From: a virus | Virus record (IMG/VR): IMGVR_UViG_3300030107_003962 | Location: 1-61,102 of that record | Strand: one strand, 5' to 3' | Length of the DNA stretch: 61,102 nucleotides | In this document: positions 25,881 to 33,435 of the stretch, in pieces | Layout of the letters: the number at the start of each line of letters is the position of its first letter | How positions within the stretch are numbered: the first letter of the stretch is position 1 | The notes under the pieces: generated by a model | Seen by the model: the letters and a program-made list of their open reading frames with translations, nothing else | The model's database searches: none | What the model was told of the DNA's origin: nothing | Position numbers and translations under genes: made by a program

Positions 25881-26037
25881 TTGATTTCTCCTTTATTATT
25901 GTTATGACCTCATCATCTTGTAGGTCTATATTATATTCATCTTTATAGGATGCTTTTAAGAGTGATACAAACTCCTCTTCACTATTTGCATCCATATCTA
26001 CACCCCATTCTATCCTCACATCTGCATAGAATCTCAT
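25870..26037 (-). CDS. Small early protein (55 aa), unknown
   Basis: A 55-residue ORF. Its ATG overlaps the upstream stop (TAATG at 26037) and its end overlaps the next start by 11 bases. An N-terminal beta strand (M-R-F-Y-A-D-V-R-I-E-W) is followed by an acidic helical region. It also carries the next gene's ribosome-binding site. Confidence 0.55.
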   Translation of the reverse strand: MRFYADVRIEWGVDMDANSEEEFVSLLKASYKDEYNIDLQDDEVITIIKEKSNEQ

Positions 26038-26204
26038 TAGATATTCTCCTTTCTGTATTTAGGTTTGAGTTCTCCCAACACATAGAGCAATGAATGTATA
26101 TAACCAAATAATGCCCACTTGTCAAGTTCATCATACCAATCCTTATTTTCTTTCATTGTTTGTGCTATTGCTAGTTGGTTTCTTATTTCATTTTCTGTTA
26201 TCAT
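26037..26204 (-). CDS. Small early helical protein (55 aa), unknown
   Basis: A 55-residue ORF overlapping both neighbours (4 bases with the winged-helix gene, 1 base TAATG with the next). Helical throughout, with a Trp/Tyr-rich centre (W-Y-D-E-L-D-K-W-A-L-F-G-Y). No family recognised. Confidence 0.55.
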   Translation of the reverse strand: MITENEIRNQLAIAQTMKENKDWYDELDKWALFGYIHSLLYVLGELKPKYRKENI

Positions 26205-26452
26205 AGTATTTTCCCCCTATATATGTAACGAGTCCAATTAGAGTCAGAGTCCGATTCTCTCTTGCTCTCTATGTCATACCCATCATCACGAAGATTATAT
26301 ATAATAGCCGACAATCTAGTTGCTCTATAAAGTTGGATAGCATCCCAAGATGTTATGCTCCCCTCTCTTTGAAGATGCATCAAGACCTTACCGGTTTTTG
26401 TTTTCGGCTCTTCGTTACGAGTTTCTCCAATAGTAAACTGATAGTTTGTCAT
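26201..26452 (-). CDS. Winged-helix DNA-binding protein
   Basis: 83 residues from ATG 26452, chosen because AAGGAG lies 6 bases upstream; a start at 26470 would place that site inside the gene. The pattern T-G-K-V-L-M-H-L-Q-R-E-G-S-I-T-S-W-D-A-I-x-L-Y-R-A-T-R-L-S-A-I-I-Y-N-L-R is that of small phage winged-helix proteins. A basic wing follows. Probably a transcription or replication regulator. Confidence 0.65.
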   Translation of the reverse strand: MTNYQFTIGETRNEEPKTKTGKVLMHLQREGSITSWDAIQLYRATRLSAIIYNLRDDGYDIESKRESDSDSNWTRYIYRGKIL

Positions 26453-26463
26453 TTGTTTCTCCT

Positions 26464-26673
26464 TTACCATAATGGTTTGTTTTTCTTTTTACTCCTTTGT
26501 CTGTTTAACTTAAGCATACAGATTTTACAGATGGATGCAGTAGTGTAATATTCATCTAGCTTTCTTACTTTCTTGCACTTATTACAAAACTTACCACCAT
26601 CTCTAAATCTGCTTTTGTATTTTTTAGATACCTCTATGTGATTACCACCCTTTGATTTTTCTATTTTTGTCAT
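26464..26673 (-). CDS. Small zinc-finger protein
   Basis: 69 residues if begun at ATG 26673, just after the upstream stop; an in-frame ATG at 26727 would overlap the upstream gene by 50 bases. It has C-N-K-C and C-K-I-C about 20 residues apart with many Lys/Arg, ending in a Lys-rich tail. The K-F-C-N-K-C-K-K-V-R-K-L-D-E-Y-Y pattern occurs in small phage zinc proteins. Likely nucleic-acid binding. Confidence 0.55.
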   Translation of the reverse strand: MTKIEKSKGGNHIEVSKKYKSRFRDGGKFCNKCKKVRKLDEYYTTASICKICMLKLNRQRSKKKNKPLW

Positions 26674-26677
26674 TTCA

Positions 26678-26986
26678 TTAAAACCTCGCTTTGTGGCTAT
26701 TATAACATAGTTCAGATATCTCTTCATTTTTAAAGAGCATCTCTAGTTTCTCCTCTGCTTGTTCAAGATTGAGTTCTCCATCTTCAAATAACTCCTCGTC
26801 AGACAACTCTCTCTCTGCCTCAATGCTATCTGCATACTCACAACACTCATTATATATTTTCTTATCTTTAACCTCTACCCAATCGCAGAAATTCTGATAC
26901 CAAAATAATAACATATCTAACTTTTCTTGCACTTTAGCATTTTCTGTAAGTTGTTGCATATCTATCTTATTTCTTACCTTGCTCAT
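26678..26986 (-). CDS. Acidic helical early protein, unknown
   Basis: 102 residues with AAAGGAG before ATG 26986. Almost entirely helical, strongly acidic in the second half (E-L-S-D-E-E-L-F-E-D-G-E-L). No family recognised. Overlaps the upstream 51-residue ORF by 20 bases. Confidence 0.65.
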   Translation of the reverse strand: MSKVRNKIDMQQLTENAKVQEKLDMLLFWYQNFCDWVEVKDKKIYNECCEYADSIEAERELSDEELFEDGELNLEQAEEKLEMLFKNEEISELCYNSHKARF

Positions 26987-27122
26987 AATACTCCTTTCGT
27001 GTCATTTTTGTTAGCTTTACCCTTTCCATATCTCTTAGTTGTGGAAGACTATCCCAATCATAGCCTAAATCATAGCCACAATCATCAAGCCAATCCCAAC
27101 AAGCATCTTTTATTCTACCCAT
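26967..27122 (-). CDS. Small early protein (51 aa), unknown
   Basis: A 51-residue ORF whose ATG overlaps the stop of the Api92-like gene (TAATG). The first half is acidic and aromatic (C-W-D-W-L-D-D-C-G-Y-D-L-G-Y-D-W), the second half basic. It contains the next gene's ribosome-binding site. Probably expressed by coupling. Confidence 0.5.
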   Translation of the reverse strand: MGRIKDACWDWLDDCGYDLGYDWDSLPQLRDMERVKLTKMTRKEYYEQGKK

Positions 27123-27871
27123 TATAAGTCCATCCCAAGCACTTTAGCACTCTGAGTATTTCTTTCCGGATAGTCTACACTAACTAGATTCTCGGATACT
27201 CTACCAAACTGAGCAACCGGTCTGCCAACGAATGCCTCACTCTCTTCTTCTACACTCATACAGAATTGTAAGAATGGGTATTTCTCTGTTGCTTTCTGTA
27301 GCCAATCCATTGGTGGCGACCAAGCAGTATTGAATTGGATTTGTATCATTAAATCCTCATCATCTCTATCTGCTATGTAGCTTTCAGAGGCATCCCATTT
27401 AGTCCCCCAATTAGCACAAGACCAACCATACCAATCCTTATACCCATACTTTTTTATATTATCAAGAGCAATTCGTCCCTCTTTCAAGGAATCTTCCCAA
27501 TCATCTCCATTCTGTCTACTAGCTAGGTATTTACAAGCCTCATCTCTTCTCACATCTTCATTCATTCTTTGTATCTTATCATTCATCCACCCATAGCTAA
27601 GTATCTCATCTATCCTCTCGGGATTTCCATTTTCCAACCAATCAATGTAAGCCATTCCTTGCTCGGTAGATGTTCCACTTGTTATCATTAGAGATTTAGG
27701 CATAGGACACACTCCACCAAGTGTGAAATACTCGTCGCCCTCTTTATCTTTCTTGAAAGATTTCTTGACAAAGTCCTTGTATTGCTTTACTGCATCTTTC
27801 TTTTCCTTGTCGTTATCTAGTTGATACTCCATTGGTCTAACTTCTAGTGTATTAAATGTCCAATTAGGCAT
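27122..27871 (-). CDS. Api92/DUF1281-like protein
   Basis: 249 residues with AAAGGAGATAACAA before ATG. Starts M-P-N-W-T-F-N-T-L-E-V and contains C-P-M-P-K-S-L, then W-S-C-A-N-W-G-T-K-W-D-A, then F-N-T-A-W-S-P-P, then a Glu-rich G-R-P block. This is the diagnostic order of Api92-like ferredoxin-fold proteins found in plasmids and phages. Biochemical role is unknown; members usually sit in accessory or anti-defence neighbourhoods. Confidence 0.8.
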   Translation of the reverse strand: MPNWTFNTLEVRPMEYQLDNDKEKKDAVKQYKDFVKKSFKKDKEGDEYFTLGGVCPMPKSLMITSGTSTEQGMAYIDWLENGNPERIDEILSYGWMNDKIQRMNEDVRRDEACKYLASRQNGDDWEDSLKEGRIALDNIKKYGYKDWYGWSCANWGTKWDASESYIADRDDEDLMIQIQFNTAWSPPMDWLQKATEKYPFLQFCMSVEEESEAFVGRPVAQFGRVSENLVSVDYPERNTQSAKVLGMDL

Positions 27872-28214
27872 TTGTTATCTCCTTTATTTTATTATATTCA
27901 CTTGCCGGTATTAACTTTCTACCACCATTGTCTAGGTAATCTTCCAACCAAGACACCTCTCCACCGGTTTGCAATCTCCACATAGCAAACTTTGGTATGT
28001 TATCGTTGTGTATATAAAACAGAACATCATTTCTCCCACCGGTGTTCTCATCTCCCTTATCTGCTCTTGTTTTATATTCTGTTATGTATTTAACTTTAAA
28101 GTTCATCTCCTTATCAAGATACCTTTCAAAGTTATTTATCTCATCTAGGCTTGGTGTGTCAGATTCAGATAATAACAATCCTCTCCACACTACGACTTGT
28201 TTATAGTTACTCAT
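27864..28214 (-). CDS. Early protein, unknown
   Basis: 116 residues from ATG 28214, 7 bases after AAAGGAG; the ATG two codons upstream is too close to that site. Mixed alpha/beta with Y-I-T-E-Y-K-T-R and F-A-M-W-R-L patterns. Overlaps the next gene by 8 bases. No family recognised. Confidence 0.6.
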   Translation of the reverse strand: MSNYKQVVVWRGLLLSESDTPSLDEINNFERYLDKEMNFKVKYITEYKTRADKGDENTGGRNDVLFYIHNDNIPKFAMWRLQTGGEVSWLEDYLDNGGRKLIPASEYNKIKEITNA

Positions 28215-28653
28215 TCTCATTCTCCTTTGTTGTTTCTTCTGAACTATCCTCTTCTTTAGGCTCTTCCTCTTTAGGTGTCAAGTCATCATATACACAATCC
28301 CTAACCTCTGTTTCATCTAGGGAAAATGTATCGTCCTTACCAACCAACAAGATATTAATCTCATCTGTATAATCATTTACATCAATGTATGGCTCATCAT
28401 TATACATATAGATATTATCAAGTTGTAGTTGAACTGCATTTAGTGTTAGGTCTATGATGTGATTTGTTTCTGCACTTAACCCATCATTATTACCACTCCT
28501 CATAGCAACTATCTTATTCTTCAGTAAAGAGCAATCTTGCGACTCTGTGTCCATACCCATTATATAATGTAGTTCTCTAATAAACTTTCTACTATTGTCC
28601 AACTCTTCCATAACATCTGATATTTCATTGTGTAACTCTTTTATTGCTTTCAT
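28207..28653 (-). CDS. Acidic early protein with charged tail, unknown
   Basis: 148 residues with AAGGAG before ATG 28653. Helical N terminus, then a mixed region, and a C-terminal tail of Glu/Lys/Thr/Ser low complexity (P-K-E-E-E-P-K-E-E-D). No family recognised. Confidence 0.65.
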   Translation of the reverse strand: MKAIKELHNEISDVMEELDNSRKFIRELHYIMGMDTESQDCSLLKNKIVAMRSGNNDGLSAETNHIIDLTLNAVQLQLDNIYMYNDEPYIDVNDYTDEINILLVGKDDTFSLDETEVRDCVYDDLTPKEEEPKEEDSSEETTKENENE

Positions 28654-28666
28654 TTGATTCTCCTTA

Positions 28667-29038
28667 TTATTTATTTAACATATCATTTATTTGTTGCTCT
28701 GTGTGGTCGTCCTCAAGACAATCCACACACACATCTTCACTCCCATCTGAACAATCTACATAGTCATCTACTATATCTGTTTGAGATTCATCTTCTCCAC
28801 ATCTATCACAGACAACCACATCTACCTCATTTGGTGTTATTATATCTCCCCACACATTACTCCACATATACTCATTCCAACATTCAATATCTCCACATAT
28901 AACACCCCCACTATGAGCAGTTGATGATAGTTCAGTTTCTTCTGAATTTGCTCCACAATGGTCGCATTGAGGTAATTCATCATTCCAATCCCAAAGCATA
29001 CCACCACACGACCACTCATTTCTCTTTACTATCGCCAT
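28667..29038 (-). CDS. Acidic cysteine-rich zinc-ribbon protein
   Basis: 123 residues with AAAGGAGAGAAGA before ATG. It has C-D-H-C, a central I-C-G-D-I-E-C-W, C-D-R-C and C-V-D-C, enough for two zinc sites, on a very acidic Asp/Glu background. Such proteins often contact host RNA polymerase or other machinery, but no specific family is recognised. Confidence 0.65.
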   Translation of the reverse strand: MAIVKRNEWSCGGMLWDWNDELPQCDHCGANSEETELSSTAHSGGVICGDIECWNEYMWSNVWGDIITPNEVDVVVCDRCGEDESQTDIVDDYVDCSDGSEDVCVDCLEDDHTEQQINDMLNK

Positions 29039-29190
29039 TCTTCTCTCCTTTCCGGTTTAGTCATATCTATACCGATTTTCTTTTCTATGTTCTCTATTCT
29101 ATTTAATAATATATGGTCGGCTTCTCGCATCTCTTTAACCACTTGCCTTAAAGCCGGTTTCAAGTTAGCATTAATCCATTCTTTATCCAT
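29029..29190 (-). CDS. Small helical early protein (53 aa)
   Basis: 53 residues from ATG 29190, which overlaps the upstream stop (TAATG). A frame from 29262 would lie wholly inside the upstream gene for its first 24 codons and is rejected. Amphipathic helix with leucine/isoleucine heptads (L-R-Q-V-V-K-E-M-x-x-A-D-H-I-L-L-N-R-I-E-N-I-E-K). Possibly a coiled-coil adaptor. Confidence 0.55.
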   Translation of the reverse strand: MDKEWINANLKPALRQVVKEMREADHILLNRIENIEKKIGIDMTKPERREEWR

Positions 29191-29390
29191 TATTCTTCCC
29201 TCGCTATCTTGATTACACCATCTAGTCGCTTTTGCTTTTCGTCTTCGGATAACTCGTCCCAATCACTAGGGAAATCAAGCATTCCGGTAGCCTCAAACAT
29301 TCTCTTCTTCCAATCGTTCTTTTCTTTTTGATTATCACATAATAACTCTCCAAATAAAGCTACCATTGATGTTGTTTTTAATTCACTCAT
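29190..29390 (-). CDS. Small early protein, unknown
   Basis: 66 residues, ATG 29390 behind a G-rich leader (GGGGG). Helical; contains D-N-Q-K-E-K-N-D-W-K-K-R-M-F-E-A and L-S-E-D-E-K-Q-K-R-L. No family recognised. Co-translated with the 53-residue gene. Confidence 0.6.
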   Translation of the reverse strand: MSELKTTSMVALFGELLCDNQKEKNDWKKRMFEATGMLDFPSDWDELSEDEKQKRLDGVIKIAREE

Positions 29391-29391
29391 A

Positions 29392-29523
29392 TTAAAACCC
29401 CCATATTATTCTAGTTATAAAAGATTTCACTAACAACACAATCCCACCTATACATAAGATGTGAATTAATATTGTTAAATACATACACATTATATCTAAT
29501 GGCTCTTTTCTATTTCTCTTCAT
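29392..29523 (-). CDS. Small membrane protein (43 aa)
   Basis: A 43-residue ORF from ATG 29523, overlapping the upstream stop (ATGA). A short basic N terminus is followed by one hydrophobic span (I-H-I-L-C-I-G-G-I-V-L-L-V) and a basic end. Likely an inner-membrane peptide of the early block. Confidence 0.55.
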   Translation of the reverse strand: MKRNRKEPLDIMCMYLTILIHILCIGGIVLLVKSFITRIIWGF

Positions 29524-29855
29524 TTGTTTTCTCCTTTATTTTTTAGATGCTTTATTTCTTCTTTTAATGCTTTTATATCTTTTCGCAGTTCCTTTTGTAC
29601 CCAATAAAAATGTTCACTAATAGATTTCTCTTCTTTTAACTTTTCTAGCAATTCTTCCTTGTTCATCTCTTCTGTAAGTTTAATTTCTCCTTTCTCCTTT
29701 ATTTGTTCTATTCCAAAGTCCTCATATAATTTTGATGTGGTAGCAACATTCTCCATCTTATTATTAAATACATCTAATACAACTCCATCATCTTCTAATT
29801 TCACTTGTATAAGGACAGACCTATATAACAACTCTAGGTATCTATTCTCCATCAT
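29520..29855 (-). CDS. Coiled-coil early protein, unknown
   Basis: 111 residues, AAGGAG then ATGATG. The N-terminal half is beta-prone (Y-L-E-L-L-Y-R-S-V-L-I-Q-V-K-L). The C-terminal half is a long charged coiled coil (L-R-K-D-I-K-A-L-K-E-E-I-K-H-L). No family recognised. Confidence 0.6.
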   Translation of the reverse strand: MMENRYLELLYRSVLIQVKLEDDGVVLDVFNNKMENVATTSKLYEDFGIEQIKEKGEIKLTEEMNKEELLEKLKEEKSISEHFYWVQKELRKDIKALKEEIKHLKNKGENK

Positions 29856-30115
29856 TTGTTTTCTCCTTGCATTATAATTGTTATAGTTTGGTTTTTAATT
29901 GGCTCATCTCTGTATATATTATGAGCAAGTGTTACCTCTACCTTAAGCACTCTCCCACAATTCATTTTTAAGGCATATTCTACCTCTTCTAGTGTAGCCT
30001 CTACATCAAGAGAATCATACCTATCTTTCTCGTCGTGGTTTAGGGTTGGAACATATATTATTTTATTAGGGATTTCTACCTCATATCCCCATCTTTTTGT
30101 TCTAAAATCAGTCAT
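29852..30115 (-). CDS. Early protein, unknown
   Basis: 87 residues, overlapping both neighbours by 4 and 8 bases. Beta strands at both ends (Y-E-V-E-I-P-N-K-I-I-Y-V and V-L-K-V-E-V-T-L) flank an acidic helix. No family recognised. Confidence 0.6.
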   Translation of the reverse strand: MTDFRTKRWGYEVEIPNKIIYVPTLNHDEKDRYDSLDVEATLEEVEYALKMNCGRVLKVEVTLAHNIYRDEPIKNQTITIIMQGENK

Positions 30116-30491
30116 TTATATCTCCTTTTGCTAATGTTTTTAAGTTGCTTAAATCCTCAATATCCAATCTACATATTCCATCATCTCCAAATATCTCTAT
30201 CTCTTCTATCCATACATATATATCACAAGCATTATGCACATCTATTTCATCAAGATTAGTATATTTAAAGTTGATTCCACTCTCGCATTGTTCTGCCGAT
30301 ATCCACCCCATATAGATACCTATTGCTCTGTATATTGATTGCTCTAACATTACCTTGTCTTCATCAATAATAAAATCAGTTACCCCATTATTTTGAACTC
30401 GGTAAGTCGGTAGTTTACAGAGAGGATTCCCATTGTATAATAATATAGAATTTTCTTTATACTCCACAGAGTTTTCGTTGTAGCTTTCCAT
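30108..30491 (-). CDS. Acidic early protein, unknown
   Basis: 127 residues, start overlapping the upstream stop by one base (TAATG at 30491). Acidic, mixed alpha/beta, Cys- and Tyr-containing (C-D-I-Y-V-W-I-E-E-I-E-I-F). No family recognised. Confidence 0.6.
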   Translation of the reverse strand: MESYNENSVEYKENSILLYNGNPLCKLPTYRVQNNGVTDFIIDEDKVMLEQSIYRAIGIYMGWISAEQCESGINFKYTNLDEIDVHNACDIYVWIEEIEIFGDDGICRLDIEDLSNLKTLAKGDIND

Positions 30492-30946
30492 TATTTATTC
30501 TCCCTTATTTTAGTCATAGGTGTAACTAGATTAACTCCAAATTTCTGATAGTCAAGTTCTCTATCATTAAAGAATCTAATCATATCTTTTTGTATTGGAT
30601 ATGGTAGCCTAATCATATCTGAATTAACTCTCCCTATCCACTCAAAAAAGCCTTTTCCATTGTATTTAAAAGCCTCGTAGTATTCACAATAGCATTCCCA
30701 AATAAAACTCCGATAGCTAGGATAATACTCATTGTCATTATATCCTTTATCTGTTCTTGCTCCCTCTATATAAACACTATGCCTTTTAGCAAATTCATTC
30801 ACAGATAGAGGTAATTGACCAAAATGTGTTTGATTTACATTGTCATCAAATTCTCTATGCATACCACTATCAAAATATTCTTTTATAGTTAAATCTCTAC
30901 TATACTCTCTTGAAAATGTATCTTGTTCAGCCGGTTTAACTAGCAT
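30491..30946 (-). CDS. Early protein, unknown
   Basis: 151 residues with an AAGGAGAAATT leader. Rich in Tyr, Phe, Asp and Asn (Y-N-D-N-E-Y-Y-P-S-Y-R-S-F-I-W-E-C-Y-C-E-Y-Y). No family recognised. It is the first gene after the GC hairpin that follows the ArdC-like gene. Confidence 0.65.
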   Translation of the reverse strand: MLVKPAEQDTFSREYSRDLTIKEYFDSGMHREFDDNVNQTHFGQLPLSVNEFAKRHSVYIEGARTDKGYNDNEYYPSYRSFIWECYCEYYEAFKYNGKGFFEWIGRVNSDMIRLPYPIQKDMIRFFNDRELDYQKFGVNLVTPMTKIRENK

Positions 30947-30964
30947 AATTTCTCCTTATGAAAT

Positions 30965-30988
30965 GGGGGGCATTACACCCCCCTTTTT
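30965..30988. terminator. G6/C6 hairpin with T-run (orientation ambiguous)
   Basis: GGGGGG (30965-30970), a 7-base loop and CCCCCC (30978-30983), then TTTTT on the plus strand. It is an intrinsic terminator for rightward transcription, although no rightward gene is known here. On the leftward transcript the same stem lies between the ArdC-like gene and the next ribosome-binding site, preceded rather than followed by a U-free A-tract. There it would act as an mRNA processing or attenuation element. Confidence 0.55.
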
Positions 30989-30998
30989 ATTTATTTAT

Positions 30999-32012
30999 TT
31001 AAGCAATTGCTCCCTCAAACATTCTTACTCTCTTGTTTGCATTTGTTGAAGACATCACTATCCACTTAGGATTGCTTTCAAGAGCCGAAACCCACCCTTT
31101 TAGGTAGTTTTCAGAGTTCTTCATATTATCCCCATAGGTAAGTCCTAATCTCATACCCATAAACACACTAAATAACTCTGCACATAACTCTTCATAAGCA
31201 TAATCTTTCTCGTGATTCTTGAAGAAATTATCCGGTAGCATCTCATCATCTTTTGCTATTCTCTTCATTAATGAGTGTCCAATTTCGTGTAATAATGTTC
31301 TTGCCCAATTGTGCTTACCCTCTAAGATAGTTCCACCCATTTCTTGAGATTTCTTAACGAATTGCTCCATAGTCGGCACTACAATCTTATCTCTTGATGG
31401 TTGATAATATGCTCTATCACTTTCTTTTACCTCAATACTAAGAGATGGATAAGCTAGTTTGTATTTCTCTACCATAGCCTCAAAATCCTTGAGAGGCTTT
31501 AGTGTTCTCTTCTTTTTCTTTGACTCTTTAGGCATCTCAATACCCTCACATTGCTCTATATTGTAGACATAGAAAGTATTAAAAAATGCTCTTCTTTTCT
31601 CAACCTCTATCTTATCCGGATTCCCTCTTGGTATCTGTTTACCATCTGCATCATATAGTTTAATTTCATAGTAAGAGAGAGTTAAATAATTCTTACTCTC
31701 TTCTCTTTTAACATTCCCACCAAGAGCAATTGCTCCCTTGTAGGTTACCCATTTATTAAACTTATATCCCATTGAATACATTCTACCCATACAAGCTATC
31801 ATATTCAGACCGGCATATTCTGTATTTGATTGGTAATTAGAGGGTAGACCACCAATCTCTGCAGAAGACCAAGTTTTAATCCATTTACCACAAGATTTAA
31901 TAGCATCAACTACTCCCTTAGTAAACTCTTCGCAATGAGTCGCAAAACTCTTCGGTTTCCAACCCTTCTTTTTATACTTTTTAGCTAGTTTCTTTGCAGT
32001 TGCTTTAGTCAT
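30999..32012 (-). CDS. ArdC-like antirestriction protein with zinc metallopeptidase domain
   Basis: 337 residues. The N-terminal half has the ArdC/TraC ssDNA-binding pattern: G-L-P-S-N-Y, then Y-A-G-L-N, then K-W-V-T-Y-K-G-A-I-A-L-G-G-N-V, and F-F-N-T-F-Y-V-Y-N-I-E-Q-C-E-G-I. The C-terminal half is the associated zincin domain with H-E-I-G-H (242-246) and Y-A-Y-E-E-L-C-A-E (third ligand near E275). ArdC proteins shield incoming phage or plasmid DNA from host restriction. It lies among the first genes of the leftward early block, where an antirestriction protein is needed. Substrate of the peptidase-like domain is unknown. Confidence 0.85.
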   Translation of the reverse strand: MTKATAKKLAKKYKKKGWKPKSFATHCEEFTKGVVDAIKSCGKWIKTWSSAEIGGLPSNYQSNTEYAGLNMIACMGRMYSMGYKFNKWVTYKGAIALGGNVKREESKNYLTLSYYEIKLYDADGKQIPRGNPDKIEVEKRRAFFNTFYVYNIEQCEGIEMPKESKKKKRTLKPLKDFEAMVEKYKLAYPSLSIEVKESDRAYYQPSRDKIVVPTMEQFVKKSQEMGGTILEGKHNWARTLLHEIGHSLMKRIAKDDEMLPDNFFKNHEKDYAYEELCAELFSVFMGMRLGLTYGDNMKNSENYLKGWVSALESNPKWIVMSSTNANKRVRMFEGAIA

Positions 32013-32013
32013 C

Positions 32014-32277
32014 TTAATTTACCTCCACATTTAAGTTGTATTTCTTGATTAGTTTTTGACCTAATAAGGTTACATCACAAAGGATATCATCAAGCATTTT
32101 ATCGGCTAAATCTATCTCTATTGGTAAGCTAGTTATCAATATGCCGGTAGCTACAAATATCTTTTGAATTTTCTCGTTCTGTTCATTCGCAAAATATTCT
32201 AGACAATCCTCAATTGTATCTTGTGCAAAGTAATCCCCACTATCATTCATTTGTTTTAGTTCTTTATTTGTTACCAT
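32014..32277 (-). CDS. Small helical protein upstream of ArdC-like gene
   Basis: 87 residues from ATG 32277, 9 bases after AAGGAG; a TTG two codons upstream also keeps the frame. Acidic N-terminal helix, a hydrophobic stretch (I-F-V-A-T-G-I-L-I-T-S-L-P-I) that may be buried or membrane-associated, then a helical end. Stops 1 base before the ArdC start. May be functionally tied to it; unknown. Confidence 0.6.
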   Translation of the reverse strand: MVTNKELKQMNDSGDYFAQDTIEDCLEYFANEQNEKIQKIFVATGILITSLPIEIDLADKMLDDILCDVTLLGQKLIKKYNLNVEVN

Positions 32278-32290
32278 TTTCAATTTCTCC

Positions 32291-32392
32291 TTATTTAGCT
32301 AGTTGTAATATTTGTGAAATAAGCACAAAGAATCCAATGTGCTTTGTTATAATCCAATATGCCTTAAATCTCTCTCTAGTATGAAAGTTCAT
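32291..32392 (-). CDS. Micro-ORF (33 aa), possible membrane peptide
   Basis: A 33-residue ORF overlapping the end of the first early gene (ATGA). Basic N terminus then a hydrophobic span (I-I-T-K-H-I-G-F-F-V-L-I-S). It fills the gap exactly between two genes. Plausible small membrane peptide; could also be a coupling frame. Confidence 0.45.
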   Translation of the reverse strand: MNFHTRERFKAYWIITKHIGFFVLISQILQLAK

Positions 32393-32604
32393 TTGATACC
32401 TCTCTGCTTTTTAAACAAATCTTTCATTCTTTGAGCCTTAGATTTATTTCTATCTAGGTTGTAGCTTTTTGTTATTATTTGGCTATCATCTCTTTGTAAT
32501 TCTTTATGGAATTGTAGTCCATTTGAAGAGGATATATTCATCTTCTTAGGATACTTTTTAAAAGAGGTTTTATAACCTTTTTCGTTGATTGTATATGTTA
32601 GCAT
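32389..32604 (-). CDS. First leftward early gene, small basic protein
   Basis: 71 residues, ATG 32604 behind GGAG. Basic (many Lys/Arg) with a beta-prone N terminus and a helical basic end. It is the promoter-proximal gene of the leftward early block. No family recognised. Confidence 0.65.
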   Translation of the reverse strand: MLTYTINEKGYKTSFKKYPKKMNISSSNGLQFHKELQRDDSQIITKSYNLDRNKSKAQRMKDLFKKQRGIK

Positions 32605-32729
32605 TTGTTCTCCATTAAGTTAGAGGCACATCAGAGTTACGACCTCTGCATAGTTCAATATTATGTGCCTTAATAAAAATAATTGTCAGTTATTTATGCC
32701 TCTCACCGATTTAAATGTCCTAGCATAGC

Positions 32730-32758
32730 ATAATATCCTTGTTAGTAAACTTGGTAAA
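32730..32758 (-). promoter_or_regulatory. Candidate leftward early promoter
   Basis: On the minus strand, TTTACC (32758-32753), a 17-base spacer and TATTAT (32735-32730). Transcription would begin about 120 bases before the first leftward gene. Moderate sigma70 match in AT-rich DNA, supported by position. Confidence 0.4.
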
Positions 32759-33244
32759 CACTAGATGGCTCTCGCACTATGATTTTCTCTTAATGTTGTT
32801 TATTCAATTCATTGTATGATAAACAAGTTAATTACTAGTCATAAAATCTAATTACACCATAATCCCTCAATCAGATATTTATTCAGTTCCGGAGTAGATT
32901 AAATTCCTTATTTCAAAAAGCAATGATATCATCAATCTGTAACAAATGTATCACTAGTAACTAATACGAGTCAAGGTTTTTTTTAAAATAAATGTAACTT
33001 TTGTTACTTTCTCTTCGTGAAATAAATTTAATTGAGGCACTAATAATCATACATTATAGGTATAAATCCAATGTAAATATTGAAATTTGAAATCACATTT
33101 TACTAGATATAGGTAGTTTATAGAAGAGGATTAGGATTTCAATACAATAAGTTATAGAGGGTAATTAGCTATATTTGAGGCATTACTAATTATACTCATT
33201 ATAAGTAATACATAATACATATATATATATAATAGCTAAATATG

Positions 33245-33276
33245 TGCTAGGTTGCTAGGGTGCTAGGGTGCTAGGT
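33245..33276 (+). repeat. Four tandem 8-bp iterons (TGCTAGGK)
   Basis: TGCTAGGT, TGCTAGGG, TGCTAGGG and TGCTAGGT follow one another without gap, and a related AGCTAGGA lies at 33310. The array directly abuts an alternating AT tract (33205-33244). Iterons beside an AT-rich unwinding tract are the usual design of an iteron origin. A terminase (pac) recognition site next to the terminase small gene is an alternative. Confidence 0.75.
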
Positions 33277-33415
33277 TGTTTTATAGGTGTAATTAGATGT
33301 GCAAGTAATAAGCTAGGATTTACTTATATATAAGGTATTGTATCTATGAATGGATTTATTGCTTATTTGGTGGTGTCTAGGCTCTACAATAGGCATCACT
33401 TTGCAAGACTCATAT

Positions 33416-33435
33416 TATAGGCTCAGATACCTATA
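33416..33435. repeat. Inverted repeat TATAGG/CCTATA
   Basis: Six-base arms with an 8-base spacer, in the non-coding region 230 bases before the terminase small gene. A possible protein-binding site; no partner can be named. Confidence 0.4.
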
